64,000 bases of DNA from Chryseobacterium sp. JM1. Its GTDB lineage: Bacteria > Bacteroidota > Bacteroidia > Flavobacteriales > Weeksellaceae. Location of the stretch: positions 186,001 through 250,000 of the forward strand of contig NZ_JPRN01000004.1 in the NCBI RefSeq assembly GCF_000737715.1, written 5' to 3'. The notes beneath the pieces are model-generated. The model worked only from the letters and a program-made list of their open reading frames with translations. It had not been told where the DNA came from and made no database searches. Positions 7,219 to 17,134 of this stretch are shown here, piece by piece; the first letter of the stretch is position 1, and each line of letters opens with the position of its first letter. The translations under genes and the position numbers were made by a program.

Positions 7219-9582
7219 CTATCTGGCCCTGTTTTCTTCTTCTGTTTTCTGGATTTCTTTAGTCTGATACTTAGAACTTCCAAAACTGTAGCCCACAGAC
7301 AGAATCAAACGGCTGCTGTCCCACCAATGTGTTAAACGATTGTCCATGATCTGTTTATGCCTGAATTCCAGTCGCTGATCGTAAGAATCAAAAATATTGT
7401 TGTAACTGATCTTTGTATTCAGGGTATTGTTAAACCATGATTTCTGCAAAGACAGATCCACCGTATATCTTGGCTTTATAATGTAGAGGCTGTTTCCGGT
7501 TCTGGATTCATAATTGGCAAAGAGATTAACTGTATATCCTTTCGGCAAAGAAAAAACCTGGTTGACCCTGAGGTCATAATTATATACTTTTAAGGCAAAA
7601 ACCTCATCAAGATACGGCCTGAATTCATCATTATAATATCCGGCGATCTGGCTGGTGATATTCCACCATTTCGTCAGTTTTATGGGAAAACTGGTTTCTA
7701 TTGAGGCAAATTTCCGGTATGGAAGATTGGTTCCAAGATATTCCAGAACATTGGTTTTCGGGTTGTAAAGCGGATAACGGGTCATCACATCTTTTTCTTT
7801 ACCTGCGGTAAAACTGGTCACCCAATTCTTATAACGGTATGTAAGTTTGATCTGGCTGGTGAAAGAAGGCTGCAGATAAGGATTCCCGATCCAATAATTG
7901 AGCGGACTGAAATAAACCCGGAACGGATTCAACTGTGAAAACACAGGCCTTGTCATCTTTCTGCTGTAGGATAAAGACAATTCATTAGATTTATTAAATG
8001 CATAAGACGTACTGAAAGACGGCAGCCATTCAAGATAATTTCTTGACACGATGGAATCTCTGGTCACAGCATCTGAAGCACTTTGTGTATTCTCAAACCG
8101 CAGCCCTGCATTCACCTGAAACTTTCCGAATTTCTGTCTGTAAGAAACATAACCGGCCCAAATTTTCTCTTTATATGAAAACATGTTGCTACGTTCAGGA
8201 TCAAATACAAAACGGTTGTTGACAGACAGTGTATCGTATCGGATATTATTATCTGTATCTGAGCGGCTGTATTTCATTCCCGCTTCAAGATCTGCATTAC
8301 CCATCTTTTGAGAAGCATCAATCTGCACGGTCTGAATGTCAATCTTATTCAATAGATCAGATTTCCAGTAGGATAAAAGTTGAGAAGTCGGCTGATCTCT
8401 ATTTATAAAATCATCATTCTGTTTATTTGTAACGGAAAGATAATTTCCTAAAAAGTTCAGCTTAAAGCCTTTATTCTGAAATGAATAATCAGCGGTGATC
8501 CCGTAATTTTCCTGGGAATACTCTGTCGGGTTTTCGCTTTGGGTATTAAAGATCAACTGTGATTCATCTTTGTTAGTCGTATAAAGCGATCCTAAGCGGA
8601 ACCGGTCACTTTGTCTGAAATTTCCTCTTAAGCTGATACCCACCCTGTTTTTATCATTCATCCTGAAATCTGCTGCGGTCTGAATACCGTATACCGTTCC
8701 TTCATCTTCCTGATACGTATTGGTTCGCATGATATTGGTATTGGCCAGTTTCTGCAATGCGTTATAACGATAGGTGGAAATCCCGTTATTATAGTTGGCC
8801 TGCAGACTGTATGCTGTTTTCTCTGTATTGTAGGAGAGATTTAAAGAGTTTTCCCTGTAGCTGAATTTATTTGCATAGGTATTTCCACTGTAATTCCCTT
8901 TCCAGCCGAGATTTCCGTTTCTTTTCAGTCTGATATCGATGATGCCTTTAAATTCCGCATCATATTTTGAAGAGGGATTGGCATTCACTTCAAGAGACTC
9001 TACCATTTCCGGTGGCAATGAACGAAGATAGGATTGTAATTCCTGACTGCTCATCGCTACGGGTTTCCCGTCAATAAATATCGCAGGTGTAATTCTTCCC
9101 CCAATAAAAATGCCTCCTTCCTGATCTATGGAAACACCGGGAGTTTTTCTTAAAACCTCAAGAAGATTGGCGGATGTTTTAAAGTCTTTATTACCGGAAA
9201 CGCTCATGACGATATTTCCATCATTGAGCTTGATGTTTCTGGCTGCTGAACGGATCACTACTTCCGAAATATTTCCGACTGCCGGTTTCAATGCAATCAA
9301 AGAAAAATCTCCGGTCTTATCCAATTCTTTGTTTTCGTACCCGTCTTTTTGAATGACAATATAAGAGTTATCAGCTCTGTTGTTCAACTGAAAAACTCCT
9401 AAGGAATCTGTGAGAACTTTTTCAATGATGCGCCGATCTGATTTGTTAAACTGAGAAACTTCAGCCTGAAAAACCGCTGCTTTTGTCTCTGAATCCAAAA
9501 CTTTTCCTTTAATTGTTTCCTGACCTTTTCCAAAACAGAAAATAAATAAAAGCGGCAGGAAAAGCCATAATCTGATTTTCAT
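7219..9582 (-). CDS. TonB-dependent receptor-type outer membrane beta-barrel protein
   Basis: A 787-aa outer membrane protein with signal peptide (about 1-20) and an N-terminal carboxypeptidase-regulatory-like beta-sandwich (about 22-95). A plug domain follows (about 105-220, including LRKTPGVSIDQEGGIFIGG-like and IFIDGKP segments), then a long 22-strand-type barrel resembling the OMP_b-brl_3 family. It probably imports a large nutrient, peptide or chelate; the ligand is unknown. No SusD partner follows, so it is not a classical glycan-uptake pair. A transmembrane AraC regulator lies immediately upstream in the same direction and may control it. The C-terminus ends in a charged tail after the last strand (VGYSFGSSK), an extension beyond the usual terminal aromatic. 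Confidence 0.85.
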   Translation of the reverse strand: MKIRLWLFLPLLFIFCFGKGQETIKGKVLDSETKAAVFQAEVSQFNKSDRRIIEKVLTDSLGVFQLNNRADNSYIVIQKDGYENKELDKTGDFSLIALKPAVGNISEVVIRSAARNIKLNDGNIVMSVSGNKDFKTSANLLEVLRKTPGVSIDQEGGIFIGGRITPAIFIDGKPVAMSSQELQSYLRSLPPEMVESLEVNANPSSKYDAEFKGIIDIRLKRNGNLGWKGNYSGNTYANKFSYRENSLNLSYNTEKTAYSLQANYNNGISTYRYNALQKLANTNIMRTNTYQEDEGTVYGIQTAADFRMNDKNRVGISLRGNFRQSDRFRLGSLYTTNKDESQLIFNTQSENPTEYSQENYGITADYSFQNKGFKLNFLGNYLSVTNKQNDDFINRDQPTSQLLSYWKSDLLNKIDIQTVQIDASQKMGNADLEAGMKYSRSDTDNNIRYDTLSVNNRFVFDPERSNMFSYKEKIWAGYVSYRQKFGKFQVNAGLRFENTQSASDAVTRDSIVSRNYLEWLPSFSTSYAFNKSNELSLSYSRKMTRPVFSQLNPFRVYFSPLNYWIGNPYLQPSFTSQIKLTYRYKNWVTSFTAGKEKDVMTRYPLYNPKTNVLEYLGTNLPYRKFASIETSFPIKLTKWWNITSQIAGYYNDEFRPYLDEVFALKVYNYDLRVNQVFSLPKGYTVNLFANYESRTGNSLYIIKPRYTVDLSLQKSWFNNTLNTKISYNNIFDSYDQRLEFRHKQIMDNRLTHWWDSSRLILSVGYSFGSSKYQTKEIQKTEEENRAR

Positions 9583-9603
9583 AAATTTTAAATTTTATGA
9601 AAC

Positions 9604-9611
9604 CAAAAGTA
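9604..9611 (-). promoter_or_regulatory. -7 promoter element of the barrel gene
   Basis: TACTTTTG on the minus strand, a full match to TAnnTTTG, 21 nt upstream of the start codon. No clear -33 element at the usual distance, so an activator (perhaps the adjacent AraC protein) may be needed. Confidence 0.5.
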
Positions 9612-9662
9612 GTGGGATGAAGAAAAAATAAGGTTTTGAAGTTTAAATTCCGCAGTACGAAA

Positions 9663-10724
9663 TTATAATTCTGAACTCTGTAACCTGGCCTCAGAAGGGA
9701 TTTGAGACTGTTTGTACAGAAGAGGTGTTGTATTTTTGATTTTTTTGAATGTGGAAAAGAAGGTAGACTTGGAATTAAACCCAACCTCATAACCAATCTC
9801 TTCAATTTTCAGGAAAGAACCGTTTTCTATTTTTTCACAGGCCTCGCTGATCCTGTATTCATTGATGTAGGTTGAAAAGCTTTTACCGAGATTGTCATTC
9901 AGCAGCTGGGAAAGCTGATGGGCAGACATATTCATTTTGGCAGCCAGATCACTTAATTTCAGATTTGGATTTTTGTACAATTCTTCGGAGTTCATCAGTC
10001 GTTCAAGTTTTGAAACAAAGCTGTCCACCAGTTCTTCTGAAATCTTTTTATTGGTATATTTTGGAGCTTCTTTTACAGACTCCTGATCATTCTTTTTACT
10101 GAATATAATTAAAAAATTAGCATACAGCACAAATGAGAAAACAAGACTCCCCCCTGCGCAGTAAATCTGAACCCATCCCGTAGAAATTAATTGATAGGCA
10201 AGGAAAATAATCACATTGCTGATCATCACGGGAAGGAGAAACTTATTAGAATTTTGAAGCGTTAGTTTTGAAAAAATATAATACTGGTACACCGATAACA
10301 GTACAAATACTGACCAAACCGTATAAATAAAGGTTCCGAAATATCTGTCCCAAGTCACCGGAAAAAATAAATATACCAATCCAACGGCCCCAAGGATCAA
10401 CGTCAGAATACCGAAAGAAGTTCTGCACTGTTTTAAATCAAATTCTTCCCGTAAAAATGATGATCTGACATAATAATATAAAGCCGGGCCCGTAAAAAAC
10501 AATGCTGACATTCCAAGATGTGGAATAATTCTCGGCAAATCCGGATAAAAGTACATCCCAACTGAAATACCTACTCTGGTACTTAAAGTCAGTAGAATTA
10601 AGCCTAAGAAGAAATCCGGGAGGTATTTGATCTTTTTGACAAACAGAAGATAGATCCCGAGCAGCAACCCATTAAAGGCTCCTACCGCACTGAAGAAAAA
10701 TAACATCTGCTGTCCGAAAGTCAT
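9663..10724 (-). CDS. Membrane-anchored AraC-family transcriptional regulator
   Basis: A 353-aa protein with about seven hydrophobic helices in residues 5-210 and a C-terminal AraC/XylS double helix-turn-helix (about 245-340). The signature is visible as KLSDLAAKMNMSAHQLSQLL and EEIGYEVGFNSKSTFFSTFKK. Such regulators sit in the inner membrane and bind DNA from there, presumably sensing an envelope signal. It lies 80 bp upstream of, and co-directional with, a TonB-type barrel gene, which is its most likely target. An MITE-like element ends about 40 bp upstream of its start. Confidence 0.85.
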   Translation of the reverse strand: MTFGQQMLFFFSAVGAFNGLLLGIYLLFVKKIKYLPDFFLGLILLTLSTRVGISVGMYFYPDLPRIIPHLGMSALFFTGPALYYYVRSSFLREEFDLKQCRTSFGILTLILGAVGLVYLFFPVTWDRYFGTFIYTVWSVFVLLSVYQYYIFSKLTLQNSNKFLLPVMISNVIIFLAYQLISTGWVQIYCAGGSLVFSFVLYANFLIIFSKKNDQESVKEAPKYTNKKISEELVDSFVSKLERLMNSEELYKNPNLKLSDLAAKMNMSAHQLSQLLNDNLGKSFSTYINEYRISEACEKIENGSFLKIEEIGYEVGFNSKSTFFSTFKKIKNTTPLLYKQSQIPSEARLQSSEL

Positions 10725-10761
10725 TGTATTTGTTTTTTATTTTGATGTAAAGATGGTCATT

Positions 10762-10989
10762 TCAATAGGAACGGACTTTAGTCCGTTGAATTAATAAATA
10801 TCATTCATCCGGCTTTAGCCGAAACCTATATCTCCCAATAGCAAATTTAATTATTTATTGAATTCAAATTCAACAACATAGTTTTTTTTATGAAAAAATT
10901 AAAAATAATAACTCTTCATATGATGTTTTGGCTAAAGCCATTGGACTTTTGATGTATTATGTAAATGGACTAAAGCCCATTCCTATTGA
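10762..10989. mobile_element. MITE-like palindromic element, 228 bp
   Basis: Ends in 23-bp imperfect inverted repeats: TCAATAGGAACGGACTTTAG... (10762-10784) and ...CTAAAGCCCATTCCTATTGA (10967-10989), 20 of 23 matching. A second internal pair (CCGGCTTTAGCCGAAAC near 10810 and its partner near 10930) continues the palindrome. It has no coding capacity and an AT-rich middle. It fills most of the 333-bp gap between gltA and the AraC gene. The GGACTTTAGTCC-type ends are typical of high-copy non-autonomous elements in Flavobacteriia, as far as I recall. Confidence 0.75.
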
Positions 10990-11003
10990 ATCCCTGGATA
11001 AAT

Positions 11004-11037
11004 AACAAAAAAATCCCAAAGCAAGCCTTGGGATTTT
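11004..11037 (-). terminator. Terminator of gltA
   Basis: Stem AAAATCCCAA (11010-11019) / TTGGGATTTT (11028-11037), followed on the minus strand by a run of T (complement of 11007-11013). Confidence 0.85.
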
Positions 11038-11057
11038 GATTATAATAAAAACAGTGA

Positions 11058-12344
11058 TTATCTGTTTGTAATATCGATGTAATCTCTTTTTTGAGCACCT
11101 TGGTAAACCTGTCTTGGTCTTCCGATAGGATCTCCTTTGATTCTCATTTCTTTCCACTGAGAAATCCATCCCGGAAGTCTTCCCAATGCAAACATTACGG
11201 TGAACATTTCTGTAGGGATTCCTAACGCTCTGTAGATGATACCTGAATAGAAATCTACGTTTGGATATAGTTTTCTTTCTACGAAGTACTCGTCTTCAAG
11301 AGCTACTCTTTCCAACTGCATAGCAATGTCAAGAGCTTTATCCTGGATTCCTAATGCACTAAGGATATCGTCAGCTGCTTTCTTAATGATTTTTGCTCTT
11401 GGGTCAAAGTTTTTGTATACTCTGTGTCCGAAGCCCATTAGACGGAAACTGTCATTTTTATCTTTAGCTTTTGCTACCCATTTGTTAACGTCTCCACCAT
11501 CTTTTTCGATCAATTCAAGCATTTCGATTACAGCCTGGTTTGCCCCTCCGTGAAGAGGACCCCAAAGTGCAGAAACACCCGCAGAAATAGAAGCGAAAAG
11601 ACCTGTGTGAGCAGAACCTACCATTCTTACTGTAGAAGTAGAACAGTTTTGCTCGTGGTCAGCGTGAAGGATTAATAATTTGTCAAGAGCATCTACAATT
11701 ACCGGGTTTACTTCGAATTCTTCGTTTGGTAATCTGAAAGCCATTTTGTAGAAGTTTTCTACGTAGTTCAGGCTGTTGTCTCCGTGGTTAAGAGAAAGAC
11801 CCTGAGTTTTTCTGTACGTCCATGCGCAAAGGTGAGAGAACTTAGCAATCATCAATTCTGCAGCGTGGTCCATTTCTTCTTTAGAGTTTACGTTAACGGC
11901 TTTAGGATTGAAAGCGGTCAAAGCGGAAGTTAAAGAAGATAAAACTCCCATTGGGTGAGCAGAACGAGGGAAAGCATCGATGATTTTTTTCATCTCCTCT
12001 GCTATAAAGTTATATTTTTTAATGTTGTTGTTGAAAGTCCCGAACTGGTCCTGAGTAGGTAATTCACCATGTAATAAAAGATACATTACTTCTGTGAAGT
12101 TAGATTTCTCAGCAATCTGCTCGATTGGATAACCTCTGTAGAATAATTCTCCTTTATCTCCGTCTAAGTAAGTGATGTCGCTAAGAGTAGCTCCAGTGTT
12201 CTTGTACCCTAAATCCAGAGTGATTAAACCTGTCTGGTCTCTTAATTTTGAAATATCAATTCCTCTGTCTCCGATAGTACTATCCACGATTGGATATTCA
12301 TATGAATTACCGTCGTAATTCAATATTACTTTGTTGTCTGACAT
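11058..12344 (-). CDS. gltA: Citrate synthase
   Basis: A 428-aa type II citrate synthase, condensing oxaloacetate and acetyl-CoA to citrate at the entry of the TCA cycle in the cytosol. Catalytic motifs are visible: LHADHEQNCSTSTVR (first active-site His), GFGHRVYKNFDPR (second His) and NVDFYSG with the catalytic Asp. An N-terminal beta-rich segment (KVILNYDGNSYEYP) is typical of the longer hexameric Gram-negative form. It follows eno by 84 bp with a weak hairpin between, so partial read-through from eno is possible. Confidence 0.97.
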   Translation of the reverse strand: MSDNKVILNYDGNSYEYPIVDSTIGDRGIDISKLRDQTGLITLDLGYKNTGATLSDITYLDGDKGELFYRGYPIEQIAEKSNFTEVMYLLLHGELPTQDQFGTFNNNIKKYNFIAEEMKKIIDAFPRSAHPMGVLSSLTSALTAFNPKAVNVNSKEEMDHAAELMIAKFSHLCAWTYRKTQGLSLNHGDNSLNYVENFYKMAFRLPNEEFEVNPVIVDALDKLLILHADHEQNCSTSTVRMVGSAHTGLFASISAGVSALWGPLHGGANQAVIEMLELIEKDGGDVNKWVAKAKDKNDSFRLMGFGHRVYKNFDPRAKIIKKAADDILSALGIQDKALDIAMQLERVALEDEYFVERKLYPNVDFYSGIIYRALGIPTEMFTVMFALGRLPGWISQWKEMRIKGDPIGRPRQVYQGAQKRDYIDITNR

Positions 12345-12385
12345 TTATTTATTTTTTTTTCTAAATATACTACTTATTACAAAAT

Positions 12386-12413
12386 ACGGCAAACAAAAAT
12401 TATCGCTTGCCGT
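12386..12413 (-). terminator. Weak hairpin between eno and gltA
   Basis: A 7-bp stem ACGGCAA (12386-12392 complement) with TTGCCGT (12407-12413) and a 14-nt loop, followed on the minus strand by ATTTTG. Could attenuate read-through from eno into gltA. Confidence 0.4.
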
Positions 12414-12428
12414 TATTTATAAATTCAA

Positions 12429-13772
<1,344 letters not shown>

Positions 13773-13785
13773 TTATACTTGATCA

Positions 13786-13816
13786 CAAATTTAATGAAAA
13801 AACTAACCTGATGAAA
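13786..13816 (-). promoter_or_regulatory. Promoter of eno
   Basis: TAAATTTG (13786-13793, minus strand) as -7 element, 19-nt spacer, TTTC (13813-13816) as -33 element. The same 19-nt spacing appears before rplC and rpsL. Confidence 0.65.
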
Positions 13817-13846
13817 AAAACAGGGCTTTAATATTTGGTAATAATT

Positions 13847-13882
13847 CAAAAATTCTCCAAACTTTTTTACCATTTGGAGAAT
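13847..13882 (-). terminator. Terminator of the surface-protein gene ending at 13912
   Basis: Perfect 10-bp stem ATTCTCCAAA (13852-13861) / TTTGGAGAAT (13873-13882), 11-nt loop, followed by TTTTTG on the minus strand. Confidence 0.8.
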
Positions 13883-13911
13883 CTAGAAATATAATTAATT
13901 ACGGCTTTATC

Positions 13912-15117
13912 TTATAATTTAAAATTGCCCAATCCGACCAATAAATTCAATGCAACGATAAGATTTCCTTTTTTCTCATATTCACCTTCAAAGTTTCTTC
14001 CGAACGAAAAAGTAAGTCTTTGGTTTTTGGCCACCTCATATTCAAAATTAAGAACGTATTTCCAGGAAGATTCAAAATCAGATGTATTTAAAATACTTCT
14101 GTAAATGCATTCTCCGCTCATAAGAAATCTTTCATCAAGCAGTTTGAATATAAGTCTGGATCCCATATCAAGCGTGTGCAGGTTTTCTTTTTTCAATTCG
14201 GGATTTGCTAATGGCGTTTCCGGATTGTATAAATATCTTGCCATACAAATCAGGGTGAATTTCTTTTCCGAATTATATCCACCGGTAAGCCAGGCTCCAA
14301 CCTTACTAATTTGTGTATTATTAAATTTATTATTTCTGAAGTCTAATACGGTTCCCATTGACATATCTAGAAAATAACCGTAGCGCTCCAGCTTAATGTT
14401 CTGCGCTATTTTTGTGATTCCCTGTATTTTCTGATATTCTTCAAAATTCTTTTTATCATGATCTTTTATTTTGATCATAATATCATCAATATTTTTCTTT
14501 AGTTCACGATATTCTTCAGTATCCGTTTTACCTGCATCAAATAAAATCTTTTCTTTATCCAAAAGAGATTGCTTGTCTTCATCAAGCTTTGCCAATTCTG
14601 GATCCGTCTCCTTATCAGTAATTATGCGTCTTTGTGTAATTTCATAAACCTCATGAATTTCATTCAATGCTTTAGTAGTTTCAGAACTAAAATCTCCCCT
14701 TTTAAGTGAAAACTTAATTCCAAAACCCAGCCTTGATTTTTCTTCAATATTGAGATCCTCATCTTCTGCTATCCCTTTAAAAGCAAGAGATGTGACAAAT
14801 GTCTGTTTTAAAGTTGTCAAAAAGTTGGTATTGGTTCTTAAGTCCTGGTACTTTCCATTAAGTTTAAATGGAACCAAGTCAATCGCAAACGAGGTTGGCA
14901 GGCTGGAAAAATTGCTTGTTCCTTCTCTTAGGGAAACCATGATGCTTTTCAGATCCGTAGGTTTTTCAATATCAGAATTTGCAATATCCAAAAGATTGGC
15001 TGCCGGTGATGCCTGAGCTCTTAGCGCATCCAAATCAATCTCTTTTTCTTCCTGTCCGGAATAAAAATGAGAAAGCAATATGAGTATAAGTATAAAACTT
15101 AATTTTAGTGTTTTCAT
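13912..15117 (-). CDS. Exported protein with coiled coil, probable outer membrane barrel
   Basis: A 401-aa protein with a signal peptide (about 1-21). Residues 35-85 contain a conserved-looking block (SPAANLLDIA, EKPTDLKSIMVSL, AIDLVPF) of a kind I recall from uncharacterised bacterial outer membrane proteins. A charged coiled-coil stretch (about 155-250) interrupts beta-rich sequence, and the C-terminal third alternates aromatic and polar residues and ends in GLGNFKL, as in small barrels. Function unknown. The upstream gene is only 7 bp away, so the pair is one operon downstream of a two-component locus. Confidence 0.6.
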   Translation of the reverse strand: MKTLKLSFILILILLSHFYSGQEEKEIDLDALRAQASPAANLLDIANSDIEKPTDLKSIMVSLREGTSNFSSLPTSFAIDLVPFKLNGKYQDLRTNTNFLTTLKQTFVTSLAFKGIAEDEDLNIEEKSRLGFGIKFSLKRGDFSSETTKALNEIHEVYEITQRRIITDKETDPELAKLDEDKQSLLDKEKILFDAGKTDTEEYRELKKNIDDIMIKIKDHDKKNFEEYQKIQGITKIAQNIKLERYGYFLDMSMGTVLDFRNNKFNNTQISKVGAWLTGGYNSEKKFTLICMARYLYNPETPLANPELKKENLHTLDMGSRLIFKLLDERFLMSGECIYRSILNTSDFESSWKYVLNFEYEVAKNQRLTFSFGRNFEGEYEKKGNLIVALNLLVGLGNFKL

Positions 15118-15124
15118 GATAATT

Positions 15125-15607
15125 TTAGTAAAAGGTAATATGGTGTGTGTATAATGAAACTCCGCCTTGATTCTTCACTTCAGAAGTATGAGTATCATCA
15201 TAAATAGTTTTTCCGTCTTGTCTGATCTTTACAGTCAGAATCGTTTTATTACTCTCTGTGCTTAAGTCCACTATAAAAGATTCTATGCTCAAAACATATC
15301 CTATCAGTTCATTACATGTGCCTATTAAAATATTATCTGTTGAATCACTTATAGACTTGGCTGGCTGACTGGTTCGTAGCACTTTAAAAGTAGAAGATCC
15401 AGTTTGCCCTTCGCCTCCAAAATAAATTGAAACAGTAACCGAGGAGTCATCATTTGGCAGTCTTAAATTTTTACCCGCAAAATATTTACTATCGTCTTCT
15501 TGTGTAGCTGATGATAAGCTACTCATCTGCAATTCCATAATTTTCAAATTAAGTAATTGGGACTGAGTGTTGCTAATTCTTGCTAATTGGTCTTTTTTAG
15601 TTTTCAT
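15125..15607 (-). CDS. Uncharacterised protein, operon partner of the coiled-coil surface protein
   Basis: A 160-aa protein starting at ATG 15607 (ATG 15613 is equally possible; a TTG further upstream is less likely). There is no signal peptide: the N-terminus is a polar helix (KTKKDQLARISNTQSQLLNL) followed by a Ser-rich linker. Residues about 45-160 are beta-rich with Gly/Ser turns (FGGEGQTGSS) and end in an aromatic strand. No family recognised. It is preceded by a terminator, so it starts a new transcript with the 13912 gene. The helical leader lacks a GG motif. Confidence 0.55.
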   Translation of the reverse strand: MKTKKDQLARISNTQSQLLNLKIMELQMSSLSSATQEDDSKYFAGKNLRLPNDDSSVTVSIYFGGEGQTGSSTFKVLRTSQPAKSISDSTDNILIGTCNELIGYVLSIESFIVDLSTESNKTILTVKIRQDGKTIYDDTHTSEVKNQGGVSLYTHHITFY

Positions 15608-15690
15608 GGTCATTAGGTTTTTTAGTTTACAGGTCAAAGTTCTGCTAAAAAAAACTTCATGTCAATTACACAAAAGGGTGATTATGGCCA

Positions 15691-15719
15691 CAAAAAAACA
15701 CCACTGAAAAGTGATGCTT
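15691..15719 (-). terminator. Terminator of the two-component locus
   Basis: A 9-bp stem with two wobble pairs (AACACCACT 15697-15705, AGTGATGCT 15710-15718 on the plus strand), GAAA/TTTC tetraloop, followed by seven T on the minus strand. Confidence 0.75.
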
Positions 15720-15741
15720 TCTATATACCTGATTATTCTTT

Positions 15742-16530
15742 TTACAACAAAACCCGGAAGATAATTTCTGTACCGGAATCTTCAGATAGAACCCGACATT
15801 CGCCGTTCTGCTGCTGCATGCGCCGTTTCATATTTCGGAGGCCGTTTCCATCATTTCTTTCCCTATTGATTCCAATTCCATTGTCAGAGACCTTCATGAT
15901 GAACTCTTTATCTTTCTGAACAAATGAAAGCTTTAACTGATCAGACTGGCTGTGTTTGTAAGCGTTATTCAGAGATTCTTTCAGGCATAAAAACATATTC
16001 CTCCTTAACTCTGTGGAAATCGGGGTATCCGAAATAATATCTTCACTTTGCGACCACAATTTAATTTTTGTTTTTTTTAGGAAGTTGTCTGCATATTGAA
16101 TGGCATAATCAATAAAGCTTCCTAAAGTATCATTTCCTGAGTTTAAGCTCCAAAGCATTTCCCGCATGGACAGATTCATTTCTTCCGAAGTTTTCAGAAG
16201 TTCATCAATATCATTTTGCAAATCATCATCTTCCGCTTTCTGCTTCAGAAATTCTGCCTGAAGTTTCAAAGCTGAAATACCGGCTCCCAGGTCGTCATGC
16301 ATATCGTGGGAAATACGTTCACGTTCCTGTTCTATGGATTTTTGTTTTTCGAGTTCTTTTTGGAGGAGCTGGTTTTGGTATTCAGCTTCTTTGAGCTGCT
16401 GTTCTTTGAAGTACAGAAGTTGTTTTCTATTGTACATTAAAACAACAAAAATAAGGAAGCTTACAAAAAACATCATGATGAATATCGCGATTATGTAAGT
16501 AATTTTTATTTCATCGGGAATGGAATTCAT
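15742..16530 (-). CDS. Sensor histidine kinase, NarL/DesK type (HisKA_3)
   Basis: A 262-aa kinase with one N-terminal membrane helix (about 10-32) and a coiled-coil linker (40-70). The HisKA_3 dimerisation box ISHDMHDDLGAG places the phospho-acceptor at His78. The HATPase domain shows an N box (ESLNNAYKHS), G1 (VSDNGIGI) and G2 (GNGLRNM). It is short and has no periplasmic sensor domain, so signal input probably comes from the preceding membrane protein, with which it overlaps by 4 bp. The cognate regulator is the LuxR-type protein at the head of the same cluster. Confidence 0.9.
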   Translation of the reverse strand: MNSIPDEIKITYIIAIFIMMFFVSFLIFVVLMYNRKQLLYFKEQQLKEAEYQNQLLQKELEKQKSIEQERERISHDMHDDLGAGISALKLQAEFLKQKAEDDDLQNDIDELLKTSEEMNLSMREMLWSLNSGNDTLGSFIDYAIQYADNFLKKTKIKLWSQSEDIISDTPISTELRRNMFLCLKESLNNAYKHSQSDQLKLSFVQKDKEFIMKVSDNGIGINRERNDGNGLRNMKRRMQQQNGECRVLSEDSGTEIIFRVLL

Positions 16531-17129
16531 AACTTACAAAATAATGATTTTAGCAGGATCAAATAGAAAATAATATTTACATACTGGAATATTAAATCTA
16601 TTTCCAAAAGAAACTGCTTGTCCTGGGTATAAAGAAAATAAAGCGGAATCATTTTGAAAATAAAAAAAGAGACCCAGATGATCAGCCCGGAACTTACCCA
16701 AAACAAATTTTTAGAGGTAATTTTATCCCGGTTTACCTCTTTTATTTCTTTATAGAACCATAAAAACGGTAATGAAATAAAAGACAGAACCAGAATTGCT
16801 ATAATCTTTAGATCATATGGATTGGAAATGAGCAGAATACACGCTGTACCCATCATAAAAAGGGCAGAGAATAATATCCTGAACCAACCTCCGGTAAAAA
16901 CCTTTCTGTAATACCAAAGGAAAAACAGACTGTAAAAGACCATAGCCAGGTGGTGAATATTATAATGACAATATTCATATCCATAATACATGTATACATC
17001 CGTGACAAAAACTGCCAAAAAATAAATCCAGATTCCCTTTGGAAAATTATTGGCAGTTAATGAAATGATTAAACATATCAATACTAAAGAAATATAAATA
17101 TGATATAATATATTGACATCAGAAAGCAT
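16527..17129 (-). CDS. Multi-spanning membrane protein, likely sensor partner of the kinase
   Basis: A 200-aa hydrophobic protein with about six predicted helices and few charged loops. No family recognised. It contains a His-rich segment (CHYNIHHLAM, about 54-63) at the edge of a helix, which could bind a ligand or metal. Its stop overlaps the start of the histidine kinase (ATGA-type 4-bp overlap), so translation is probably coupled, which suggests it supplies the membrane-sensing part that the short kinase lacks. That role is an inference. Confidence 0.65.
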   Translation of the reverse strand: MLSDVNILYHIYISLVLICLIISLTANNFPKGIWIYFLAVFVTDVYMYYGYEYCHYNIHHLAMVFYSLFFLWYYRKVFTGGWFRILFSALFMMGTACILLISNPYDLKIIAILVLSFISLPFLWFYKEIKEVNRDKITSKNLFWVSSGLIIWVSFFIFKMIPLYFLYTQDKQFLLEIDLIFQYVNIIFYLILLKSLFCKL

Positions 17130-17134
17130 ACTTT

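Noticed and set aside
9509..9805. A 98-codon frame between the barrel and AraC genes
   Set aside because: Overlaps both recognised genes in another frame and shows no protein-like features.
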